NCBI GenBank assembly: GCA_964370315.1
Contig: CAYJIS010000004.1
Location: forward strand, 1-64,000
Reading direction: 5' to 3'
From: CAYJFX01 sp964370315
Lineage (GTDB): Bacteria; Spirochaetota; Spirochaetia; Treponematales; Treponemataceae
DNA length: 64,000 bases
Shown here: positions 35,866 through 43,905 of the stretch, piece by piece
How the letters are laid out: each line of letters starts with the position of its first letter
Numbering within the stretch: the stretch's first letter is position 1
Translations under genes and position numbers: made by a program
Notes under the pieces: generated by a model
Databases searched by the model: none
What the model was told of the DNA's origin: nothing
What the model saw: the letters and a program-made list of their open reading frames with translations, nothing else

Positions 35866-37261
35866 TTAGTTTTCCAATACTTCTTTTAATACTTCTAAGT
35901 TTTCTTCCATAATGCCCAAATATGTAGCTCCTGCTTCAATGTCTGCACTTGCAGTAGATTGCATTGCATTTAACAATACAATGTTTTGGTCTTTTTGTAC
36001 AGTGTTAGCTGAAACAGTTTGTGGAATTTTATGCGTTGTACCATCAATCATAATGATATTTCGTAATCCAAGTTCATCAACTTTGCCGGATAAAAATGCA
36101 ACTGTTTCAAAAGAAGCTTCTGTTTCTGCAGAACAGCCCACAAACGCTGCATAGTAATCAATGTCATAATCATCAACCAAATATAGGAATGGGAAACGGT
36201 CTGCAACCAAAAGCGGAGTATTTTTTGAATTTTTAACAGCCTCTTCATATTCATGATCTAAGGCGTGTATTTTTTCTACATATGTATTTGCATTATCCCT
36301 ATATACTCGTGCATAATCGGGATCTAGAAAGCCTAATTCTTTTGCTATTTCTGTTACAAATAATTCTGCATTTTTTAATGAAAGCCATACATGCTCATCT
36401 TCGTATCCAACTGAACTATTGTCATCGTGATTATGCACATCGTGATTATGTTCATCGTGGTTATGTTCATCATGATCGTGCTCGTCGTGGTTATGTTCAT
36501 CATGGTCATGCTCGTCGTGGTTATGTTCATCATGATCGTGCTCGTCGTGGTTATGTTCATCATGGTCATGCTCGTCGTGGTTATGTTCATCATGATCGTG
36601 CTCGTCGTGGTTATGTTCATCATGGTCATNNNNNNNNNNNNNNNNNNNNNNNNNNNNNNNNNNNNNNNNNNNNNNNNNNNNNNNNNNNNNNNNNNNNNNN
36701 NNNNNNNNNNNNNNNNNNNNNNNNNNNNNGCTCGTCGTGGTTATGTTCATCATGGTCATGCTCGTCGTGGTTATGTTCATCATGGTCATGCTCGTCGTGG
36801 TTATGTTCATCATGGTCATGCTCATCATGGTCATGCTCATCATGGTTATGATCTCCGTGCACGTGTGCTTCCATACCCTCTACAATTTCTTCCATTTTTA
36901 CATCATCACCAAGAATATCAAACATGCTTACAATTACCATGTCTCTGTTTTTTCTTTGCTCAAGCACTTCATGTACCCATCCATCAGAAACACCACCAAT
37001 ATAGATAAACATATCTGCAGTTGAAATTTCCGCAACTTCTTGAATGGTTGGCTGATAACTGTGTAAATCAACACCTGTGTTAATTAGTAATGTAAGTTCG
37101 ACATCGTTAATTCTGTCACCCAAAATTTCGCGTGTCCAATCATATACGGGAAATGTGGTAGCAATAATCTTACGTTTATCACTATCATTTGTTGCAGTAT
37201 TTGTACATGCCATACATAACATGCACAATCCAACTAATATAATACCAATAGTTTTTTTCAT
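35866..37261 (-). CDS. znuA: Zinc-binding lipoprotein ZnuA with expanded His/Asp array (split by gap)
   Basis: One gene seen in two frames because the 100-N gap is not its true length. The N-terminal part (37261 down to the gap) has a lipobox (CMLCMAC), and a metal-site His in DLHSYQPT. The C-terminal part has LVADRFPFLYLVDDY and a metal-site Asp in IMIDGTTHK. This is a cluster A-I solute-binding protein for Zn2+. Between the lobes is the usual His-rich loop, here hugely expanded into HDEHDHDEHN-type repeats of ten residues. The ATG follows GGAGAGG. It is 30 bp behind a Fur-family gene and leads the transporter genes. Confidence 0.88.
36424..36850. repeat. 30-bp tandem repeat encoding the ZnuA His/Asp array
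   Basis: Minus-strand reading gives repeats of HDEH[D/N] in pairs, 30 bp for ten residues. Two slightly different 30-bp versions alternate before the gap, implying a 60-bp higher-order period. After the gap only one version is seen, with more degenerate copies at the outer edge. Confidence 0.9.
36630..36729. other. Assembly gap (100 N) inside the znuA repeat
   Basis: Exactly 100 N. The repeat continues on both sides; the true copy number and the reading frame across it are unresolved. Confidence 0.97.
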
Positions 37262-37291
37262 AAAACCTCTCCAATAGTTTGCCTACGGCAA

Positions 37292-37690
37292 TTAATTTTT
37301 TGACTCACAATCTTTACATTTTCCATATAATACCGTTTTTGGATTGCTAACAGTAAAACCACTTATTGCATGTACGGCATCTCTCATAGTTTCTGCAACT
37401 ACATCATCTAAGTGAAAAGAATCACCACAAGCTTGACACTCTAGGTGAATATGGTCATGGCATGATTCTGGGTGAATGTACTGATAAGTGCATTCACGCT
37501 CACCTTCTTTTATCCTGCGCCTAATCAAACCATCTTTTTCTAAGCTACTTAAATTTCTATACACAGCACTTAAGCTGATATTGCTTTCTTTTAATGCATC
37601 TACAATATCTCGTACATTGAACTGTTTGTCCAAATTTTGCTGAAAAAAAGAATACAAAACTTTTCTTTGCTGAGTCATATATGTACTCAT
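37292..37690 (-). CDS. Fur-family metalloregulator (Zur-like)
   Basis: A 132-residue repressor with an N-terminal winged helix (about 1-80) including ISLSAVYRNLSSLEKDGLI, then the dimerisation domain with the HDHIHLECQACG metal-site stretch near residue 93 and a second Cys pair in CKDC near the end. The two CxxC pairs make the structural zinc site. Placement at the head of the znu cluster indicates that it senses zinc (Zur) and represses this operon, including its own gene. AAGGAGA precedes the ATG. The operator region is listed separately. Confidence 0.9.
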   Translation of the reverse strand: MSTYMTQQRKVLYSFFQQNLDKQFNVRDIVDALKESNISLSAVYRNLSSLEKDGLIRRRIKEGERECTYQYIHPESCHDHIHLECQACGDSFHLDDVVAETMRDAVHAISGFTVSNPKTVLYGKCKDCESKN

Positions 37691-37730
37691 TTCTTCTCCT
37701 TATGCACGATATCATTTGAAAAAACATATA

Positions 37731-37798
37731 TATTATGTGTAGAATATATTATAACGATGATGTAACATACTCTACACATAATATGCGAATCATTCGCA
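37731..37798 (-). promoter_or_regulatory. Promoter and composite operator of the zur-znu operon
   Basis: A perfect 13-bp inverted repeat, TATTATGTGTAGA (37731-37743) and TCTACACATAATA (37771-37783), brackets a TATAAT -10 box (37753-37748). Directly adjoining it is TGCGAATCATTCGCA (37784-37798), a perfect 7-1-7 palindrome with the geometry of Fur/Zur boxes (known B. subtilis Zur boxes are also 7-1-7). Binding at either site would block RNA polymerase. The -35 box is weak. A zinc-loaded repressor would shut the operon; this is inferred. Confidence 0.72.
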
Positions 37799-37896
37799 AA
37801 TTATTACATTTAAATGTAAAACTGTCAAGCAGTTTTAATACTTTTTTATTGCACTACGATGAGTAATACTATTGTTACTATGGATTATTTTAAATT

Positions 37897-38880
37897 TTAG
37901 CCATATAAAGCTTTTAGGAAATGATATTGATCTTCGGTTAGGTTCATCATATCAACCTTTCCCTGTCCTTGAGGAAGATCTACGGCAAAGTTTGGAAGAG
38001 AAATACCTGATAATTCATGTTTTAGTGCTTTAAATAGTGAAATGGAATTATCTATTTTAAGTCTAAAATGCGATGTACCCATTGCCAAATCGCCCTGAAA
38101 CAGATAGCCAGGTTTTATACCTAAAATTGCTAGTTCGTTAAAAAGCTCTGCCAAAGTTTTAACATCGCTATTTACCCCTTTTAAAAGAACTGTTTGACTT
38201 TGCATAGGGATTCCTGTATTGATAATATTCTCAATTGCAGAGCGAGCTTCTGGTGCATAGTTTTTACTAATTTCAACAACATGGTTTATATGCGGAATTA
38301 CCCAAAGAGGTTTCATTGCCTTAAATATAGAAAGTACGTTACTCGTAATTCGTTCTGGCGCAAAAATAGGCGCTCTCGTAGCAACACGAATTATAACACT
38401 GTCTTTTGTTTTTCTAATTTTTTCTAGAAGATTAGCAAGCTTTTTATCGCTAGCTGTAACAGGATCTCCTCCTGTAATTAACACTTCCTTTATTTCATTG
38501 TGCATTGAAATATAATTACAAAGTTCTGTAATTTCTTCTTCATTAACAAAAGGTAACTGCATAGCTTCGCTTTCTTTTCTAAAGCAATAACGACAATGAG
38601 CAAAACAAGAACCTGTAGCTAAAAAAAGACATCTATTTTTATACTGATGAACAAGTCTATTTTTAATTGAATTACGCTGAACAACATGGCAAGCAGCACC
38701 CAATGGGTCTTGTGTTTCAGAACGTAAAACACTATTTTCATGTTGTGAAAATTCAATTTGTATTTTTAGAGCATTGAGATATTCATACACTGTAGGAGAA
38801 GCGTTATCGCTTAAAGTTAAAGCCCCTTCAAGGCGCTCTATAAGAGACTTCCAGTAGGGGCTTATTTTTTCATTAAACAT
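37897..38880 (-). CDS. Radical SAM lysine 2,3-aminomutase family protein (KamA/EpmB-like)
   Basis: A 327-residue radical SAM enzyme. The 4Fe-4S motif is CFAHCRYC near residue 92 and the family segments LITGGDPVT and HINHVVEIS follow. Its length resembles EpmB, which makes beta-lysine on elongation factor P, rather than the longer catabolic KamA. No epmA or efp gene is in the window to support this. The ATG is six bases after the upstream outer-membrane protein gene and has no Shine-Dalgarno sequence, so it may depend on coupling. Confidence 0.88.
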   Translation of the reverse strand: MFNEKISPYWKSLIERLEGALTLSDNASPTVYEYLNALKIQIEFSQHENSVLRSETQDPLGAACHVVQRNSIKNRLVHQYKNRCLFLATGSCFAHCRYCFRKESEAMQLPFVNEEEITELCNYISMHNEIKEVLITGGDPVTASDKKLANLLEKIRKTKDSVIIRVATRAPIFAPERITSNVLSIFKAMKPLWVIPHINHVVEISKNYAPEARSAIENIINTGIPMQSQTVLLKGVNSDVKTLAELFNELAILGIKPGYLFQGDLAMGTSHFRLKIDNSISLFKALKHELSGISLPNFAVDLPQGQGKVDMMNLTEDQYHFLKALYG

Positions 38881-38886
38881 GCAGTC

Positions 38887-39891
38887 TTAGAACGAATGTT
38901 TATAACTTAATGCAAGTCTGTCAAAGAACCACTCACGTCCCACCGGCGTCATGTTCGCAACTGTATCTAGACGGTCCGAAGCTTTTTCATAATCTTGTAC
39001 ATAGCTTGGTCGACTGGCGAATCTAAATTGGATTGTAAGAGCGTCTTTTTCTGAGAACTCTAAAATTGCAACTGGAGCTATATATACAGTCATAAAATCA
39101 GGATCTATACCGTGATATTCTGTAGCATATGCTTTTTCACCATCAAGATATCCATCAAGTTCTGCTTGCACTGCAACAGTTTGTAGCACTAGTGGCATTT
39201 GATATCCAAGCAAAAATGTTGCATTATATTTCCACCCATTTACTTTTCCACCACTACCTTGATATAACCAAGGGCGACCACCTTCAGCTCCACTAGTTAA
39301 ACCTTCATAAGAAATTTTATACGTATTCATAGTTACTACATGATTCCATTCACCAGGAATAATTGCAGCAAGGTCAAATTGGAATAATCCTTGAAACCAA
39401 GCTTCTACTCGTGCAGTATTAAACACCATATCATCATATTCTCCAGTTACATCATTCCAAACAGCAATACCTTGTACACCAAGAGGCGTAAACGGCCATG
39501 CACCTGCAATACTAGCACCTGCAGTAAAATCTAAAAATGCAATAGGGGAAAACTGTACTTGAATTGCTGGATCAATTGATACCGGACTTAATTCAAAGAT
39601 ACCAGAAATTTTTACTCTATTTCCACTCACAAGTGGATTATCACTAAATGGAACAGGAATTGTATAATCTGCAAATCCAGTTACACGTGCTTCTACACCT
39701 GAATAGAAACCGGTAAGTGGTACAAATTGACTACCTGCATCAGTTGTTGGCACAAAATCGCTCTTTGGATAAAATGCAAAGTCAGTAACAAGGGAAAAAT
39801 CCCAAGGACTATCTTGTTCTTGTGCAAATACATTTGAAACACTTAATAATAAAATGCTCACTAATAGAAAAACGGTAATTTTGGTTTTCAT
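38887..39891 (-). CDS. Outer-membrane/periplasmic beta-rich protein
   Basis: A 334-residue exported protein with a signal peptide ending in NVFAQEQ. The body is rich in aromatic and alternating beta strands, and the C-terminus ends in ALSYKHSF, with the terminal Phe typical of outer-membrane barrels inserted by BAM. I recognise no family. AGGAG precedes the ATG. The radical SAM gene follows after six bases. Confidence 0.75.
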   Translation of the reverse strand: MKTKITVFLLVSILLLSVSNVFAQEQDSPWDFSLVTDFAFYPKSDFVPTTDAGSQFVPLTGFYSGVEARVTGFADYTIPVPFSDNPLVSGNRVKISGIFELSPVSIDPAIQVQFSPIAFLDFTAGASIAGAWPFTPLGVQGIAVWNDVTGEYDDMVFNTARVEAWFQGLFQFDLAAIIPGEWNHVVTMNTYKISYEGLTSGAEGGRPWLYQGSGGKVNGWKYNATFLLGYQMPLVLQTVAVQAELDGYLDGEKAYATEYHGIDPDFMTVYIAPVAILEFSEKDALTIQFRFASRPSYVQDYEKASDRLDTVANMTPVGREWFFDRLALSYKHSF

Positions 39892-39962
39892 TTTTTAAAC
39901 TCCTATATGTAGAGTATAAAAGCTAGATAGTGAGTTGTCAAGCAATTTCCAATAGGTTTTAA

Positions 39963-40388
39963 CTAAATTTTCTTTACCATTATCTTTATGTTGTTTTGTT
40001 GATTTGATACATATACTTTTTGTTTATCAAAACCACCTGGAATACCTGAAAAATCATAATTACTCATTCCAATTGGCTCTTTTGGTATACGTATTAAACT
40101 TAAATCAAGTTCTTCGTTTTCATTTAAGTCTTGAAAAACGGATATAAAATAATACCCTTCAGGCATTGTCATTGTATATGTTATATCTGCAGTTGTTGCA
40201 TCAAACGTATCGGTAAAAAATGGTTCTGAACCTTTGTTTTTAGTATTTTCCTCGCTAATTACTATGATATTAATAGTACCCTCATTCGGGGTAAAGCCCG
40301 AAAAATTAATTGTTAATGTTACATCTTGTGCCATTACAAGTGCACATAGACTAAAACATACTAGCATTATAAGTATTTTCTTTTTCAT
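39963..40388 (-). CDS. DUF2141 secreted protein
   Basis: A 141-residue protein with a signal peptide ending LVMAQDV. The mature domain matches DUF2141 in form: a beta-sandwich with an EGYYFISVFQDLNENEELD segment near residue 80 and PKEPIGMSN near 103. The Asp-rich loop suggests Ca binding, and the function is unknown. A promoter ends six bases before the ATG, so the mRNA may be leaderless. Confidence 0.85.
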   Translation of the reverse strand: MKKKILIMLVCFSLCALVMAQDVTLTINFSGFTPNEGTINIIVISEENTKNKGSEPFFTDTFDATTADITYTMTMPEGYYFISVFQDLNENEELDLSLIRIPKEPIGMSNYDFSGIPGGFDKQKVYVSNQQNNIKIMVKKI

Positions 40389-40394
40389 TCTATT

Positions 40395-40423
40395 ATAGTA
40401 TACCCATAGTTTCTTTTTGTCAA
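40395..40423 (-). promoter_or_regulatory. Promoter of DUF2141 gene, predicted leaderless
   Basis: Perfect TTGACA (40423-40418), 17 bp, TACTAT (40400-40395), then six bases to the ATG. This is the same box pair as in the major outer-membrane protein promoter at 29996. Confidence 0.75.
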
Positions 40424-40451
40424 TATTAAAATCAAACAGGTGTTGTTTTTT

Positions 40452-42371
40452 TTACAAATCTGTTTCTGCGGCTTCTTTCCCTTCTAATGCTAATTTTGCA
40501 AGCTGAGAAGCATAATAATCTGACCCCTTGCTAGACTCATTATTTTTTGCCGATGGTTTTTCTTGCAGCATATATTGAGCAGCCTTAAGTATATCTACTG
40601 CCTGATTTTCACCCACCGTTAAAGCCTCTTGAATTTCATTAAGACTTGCACTTGCAAGCTTATCAACAGTGGTCCATTTTTGCATAACAATTTTTGCCCT
40701 GCTTAAACCCACATGAGGTAATTGTGAAAACGCACTTATAATATTTTCTTTTGTACGCAATCGTTGATTTCTCGTAGTTGCAAACCGGTGCGTTTCATCA
40801 CGAACTCTTTGCAAAAGTCGAAGGGCATCACTTCTTCTAGCAAGAATAATTGGCGTTGAGTTACCAGGTAAATACAATTCTTCTTCGCGTTTTGCTAATC
40901 CTACCATTGGAATCTGTAAGCCAAGTGCATCAAGCACACCTTTTACTGCATTAACTTGTCCTATACCACCATCAATCAGTATTAAATCAGGCATTTCAGC
41001 CTGCTCATTTAAGAGCCTTGTGTAACGCCTACTTGTGGCTTCACGCATTGAAGCAAAGTCATCAATTATTCCCTCTGTTGTTTTTAGGCGAAAATAGCGA
41101 TAGTTTTTTTTGTCTGGTTGTCCGTTATAAAAGCTAATCATACTTGCAACTGGAAACTTCCCACCTAAATGTGCTATATCAAAGCCTTCTATCCGCATAG
41201 GTAAATTTGATAAGTTAAGCACTTTTTTTAATTCTTCTAACGCAGGAGTATCTCCCCTTTCTCGTAGTCGCCTAATTATGTCTTCTTTTGCGTTAAGATT
41301 CGCCATATTTAATGCAGCTTCATGACGTGCTAATTCTCTCGTTTCTCCAGGGCTTGTAATACTTGTCTCAATAGAATATGTTTCTATTAGCCATTTTTCA
41401 CTTAGTTCTAACCCTGTTTTATCTGCTACAAATATCTTATACGGAATTAATTGAGCACTGGTATAATACGCTCCCATAAACTCGGATAGTAAATCTGCAT
41501 CATCAGAAAGCGTTTGTGTTCGATACAAATCTCGCATTATGAGTTTTCCCATTCTCATTTTTAATACAACAAAACTCGCTAAAGGTCCATCCGAATAATA
41601 GCCTATATAGTCGCGAGATTCTGAGTCAAAATCGCTTACCGCATTTTGCATTCTAAGGGATTTTAAAGCCGCAATTCCATCTCGCAATCGTGCAGCCTTT
41701 TCAAATTTTAATTCTTGTGCTGCCTTTTTCATTTCTAATTCAAGCTTTTGTCCAGCAACTTCGGGATTTTCATCAAGAACAGAATGAATTTCGCCGATAA
41801 TAGTACTGTAGTCCTCTTTGCTGATTTTACCACAGCAGGGAGCAGCGCAACGACCAATATGGTAGTACATGCACGGGGTTTTTCGTTTTGGCATTTTTTT
41901 GCATTGACGAAGAGGGTAAATGCTGTATAATGTATCTATAAAGGTACTAAGTGCACCACCATTAGGGAATGGTCCAAAGTACACTGAGCCATCTTGTATA
42001 ATTTTACGGGTTTTTATTACACGCGGAAAAGCTTCGTTTGTAATACGAACAACCGGATAAGATTTATCATCTTTAAGGTTAATATTATACCGAGGGCTAT
42101 GTTGCTTAATGAGATTGTTTTCCAATAAAAGTGCTTCGTATTCATTTGCGGTTGTTATGTATTCTATAGAAGAAGAACGTGCAATTAAAGTGCGTGTTTT
42201 TATATCTTTTTTACCAGAAAAATAGGAGGATAGCCGGTTTTTTAGATTTTTAGCCTTACCTACATACAATACCGTGTTTTCGGTATCAAACCAAATATAT
42301 ACTCCACTTGATTTTGGAGCTTTTAGTGCGGTTTCATGTAGAATTTCATAAATGCTTGAATCTGATTTCAT
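40452..42371 (-). CDS. uvrC: Excinuclease ABC subunit C
   Basis: A 639-residue nucleotide-excision repair nuclease that cuts on both sides of a lesion with UvrB. The N-terminal GIY-YIG domain has SGVYIWF and LYVGKAKNLKNRL (near residue 34), the Cys-rich CMYYHIGRCAAPCC cluster is near 167, and the UVR motif sits near 210-240. The C-terminal RNase H-like nuclease has LILIDGGIGQV near 462, and helix-hairpin-helix motifs end the protein. The ATG is only 16 bases from the start of a divergent gene and no Shine-Dalgarno sequence is seen. Confidence 0.96.
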   Translation of the reverse strand: MKSDSSIYEILHETALKAPKSSGVYIWFDTENTVLYVGKAKNLKNRLSSYFSGKKDIKTRTLIARSSSIEYITTANEYEALLLENNLIKQHSPRYNINLKDDKSYPVVRITNEAFPRVIKTRKIIQDGSVYFGPFPNGGALSTFIDTLYSIYPLRQCKKMPKRKTPCMYYHIGRCAAPCCGKISKEDYSTIIGEIHSVLDENPEVAGQKLELEMKKAAQELKFEKAARLRDGIAALKSLRMQNAVSDFDSESRDYIGYYSDGPLASFVVLKMRMGKLIMRDLYRTQTLSDDADLLSEFMGAYYTSAQLIPYKIFVADKTGLELSEKWLIETYSIETSITSPGETRELARHEAALNMANLNAKEDIIRRLRERGDTPALEELKKVLNLSNLPMRIEGFDIAHLGGKFPVASMISFYNGQPDKKNYRYFRLKTTEGIIDDFASMREATSRRYTRLLNEQAEMPDLILIDGGIGQVNAVKGVLDALGLQIPMVGLAKREEELYLPGNSTPIILARRSDALRLLQRVRDETHRFATTRNQRLRTKENIISAFSQLPHVGLSRAKIVMQKWTTVDKLASASLNEIQEALTVGENQAVDILKAAQYMLQEKPSAKNNESSKGSDYYASQLAKLALEGKEAAETDL

Positions 42372-42406
42372 GGCTTATTAGTAATTTATGACAAAGAAAT
42401 GCCCAA
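42372..42406. promoter_or_regulatory. Very short divergent promoter region between uvrC and a LamG gene
   Basis: Only 16 bases (42372-42387) separate the two divergent ATG codons. On the minus strand TTGGGC (42406-42401), 17 bp and TACTAA (42383-42378) lead with six bases to the uvrC ATG. On the plus strand TATTAG (42376-42381) lies six bases before the other ATG. The overlapping TTATTAGTAA tract could serve both directions. Both box pairs are weak matches. Confidence 0.45.
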
Positions 42407-43875
42407 TTATATTACTTTTACTCCTTTTTGTAAGTATGCTGCATGCCGATGAAAAGGAAATTATACTCGGCGGAGATGCAGGGTGGCAAAATTTTTCAGT
42501 AAGCAATAATATTACATTTACGAATACAGGACGCTATGGTAAAAAAGCAATTCAAGTTGCCACTGCATCTCAAAAACTTAATAATACTATTGATCTCTTA
42601 CTAGACTTTGAGCAAAACATACACTTCACAGATCTAGCAGATAATTACACAATTACCAAATCAAATCTAAGCGCTACATCTAACTCTATTATGGGCAATT
42701 ATGCAGCTCTTGGCAAGGGGTCATCAGGTGGAATTCAATTATCTGGCAAAGAAGGTACTATTTTCGGAACTGAAGGAGTTATGGGATCTTTTACTATTTC
42801 CTTTTGGCTAAACCCTTCTTTATCAGAAAATGGCGAAACTATATTCATGTGGGATTCTTCACGCAATATAAAAAACAACCCTGTGTACCAATCAATATCA
42901 GCAATGTTTTTTTCAAACAAACTAGAGTGGAGTTTTATTAATGTCTTTGCAGACTTTCAGACTTTTAAGGATATAACACTCAAAAGCACAAGTCTTATTA
43001 TTCCAAATACTTGGGCATTACATACAATTAGTTTCGATTCAAAAAGTGGAATTATTGAATACCGTATTGATGGTAAAATAGAAGATATACAATATGCAAC
43101 ACAAAGTGGTCGCTCAAGTGTAAATATATATTCTCCCGTTTTGGGAAACCCTGCAGAAATTGTCCTATGTTCTGATTTCACTGGACGCATTGATGATTTT
43201 TATATAAGCAAAGATTTTTACCAAGCAAATTTTAAACAAAACGTATATAACACAGATGGCGGTCGTTTTGAAACAAACCCTCTTGGGCCCTACCCTGCAG
43301 GTTCTTCAATTACAGAAATTCAAGTGCTTAGCGAAGTACCGCCACAAACAGACATTCAATATTACGTGCGTGCAAGTGATAATTACTTTCAGTGGACTGA
43401 TACGTCTCCCGAATGGATCCCCGTTATTGCAAACGAAAAAATTACGGATGTCAGTGGTATGTGGTTTCAAATTGCAGCCAATTTATATACCGATGGCTCA
43501 GGGACAAAAACGCCCGTTTTAACAGAGATAATAGTGCAATACACAGAAGAAGACCCACCTCGTCCTCCAGTTAAAGTCTTTGCAGAAGCTGGCAATGGCT
43601 ATGTAGATCTTTCATGGCTGGCATCGGCCGGGGTCTCACCTGATGGGTATATGATATATTATGGAGATGCCTCTGGTGAGTACCTTGGAGAAATTGCAGT
43701 TCAAGGGCGATCGCCTGTGGATGTAGGGCAAACACTTTCATATCGCATCTCTGGTCTTCAAAATGGAAAAATATATTATTTTGCCATAGCAGCTTATACA
43801 TATAATCCAAGCAAAACACAGGGGACTTTATCGCAAGAGGTATATGCGCGGCCATTGCAAGGCTTATCACGATAA
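42388..43875 (+). CDS. Secreted LamG/FN3 domain protein
   Basis: A 495-residue exported protein with a signal peptide ending SMLHADE. Residues about 65-280 look like a concanavalin/LamG fold (MGSFTISFWLNPSLSENGE and RIDDFYISKDFY are typical). A fibronectin type III domain follows near 395-490 (VDLSWLASAG; YRISGLQNGKIYYFAIAAY). These domains usually bind carbohydrate or proteins at the surface. There is no lipobox. It precedes the large TPR gene by 30 bp, so the two may be co-transcribed. Confidence 0.82.
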   Translation: MTKKCPIILLLLLFVSMLHADEKEIILGGDAGWQNFSVSNNITFTNTGRYGKKAIQVATASQKLNNTIDLLLDFEQNIHFTDLADNYTITKSNLSATSNSIMGNYAALGKGSSGGIQLSGKEGTIFGTEGVMGSFTISFWLNPSLSENGETIFMWDSSRNIKNNPVYQSISAMFFSNKLEWSFINVFADFQTFKDITLKSTSLIIPNTWALHTISFDSKSGIIEYRIDGKIEDIQYATQSGRSSVNIYSPVLGNPAEIVLCSDFTGRIDDFYISKDFYQANFKQNVYNTDGGRFETNPLGPYPAGSSITEIQVLSEVPPQTDIQYYVRASDNYFQWTDTSPEWIPVIANEKITDVSGMWFQIAANLYTDGSGTKTPVLTEIIVQYTEEDPPRPPVKVFAEAGNGYVDLSWLASAGVSPDGYMIYYGDASGEYLGEIAVQGRSPVDVGQTLSYRISGLQNGKIYYFAIAAYTYNPSKTQGTLSQEVYARPLQGLSR

Positions 43876-43905
43876 AGGAATGAGGGATTTTAGTAGGAGA
43901 TATGA

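Noticed and set aside
36282..37024. Several plus-strand frames with repeated Arg/His/Tyr or Val/Met
   Set aside because: They are antisense readings of the znuA His/Asp repeat.
35866..37261. znuA as a pseudogene with a frameshift
   Set aside because: The frame changes exactly at a 100-N placeholder inside a coding repeat; both halves are intact.
38881..38915. Leaderless promoter for the radical SAM gene (TTGCAT, 17 bp, TTCTAA)
   Set aside because: The -10 matches the consensus in only two positions, and the gene is six bases behind another gene on the same strand, so read-through is more likely.
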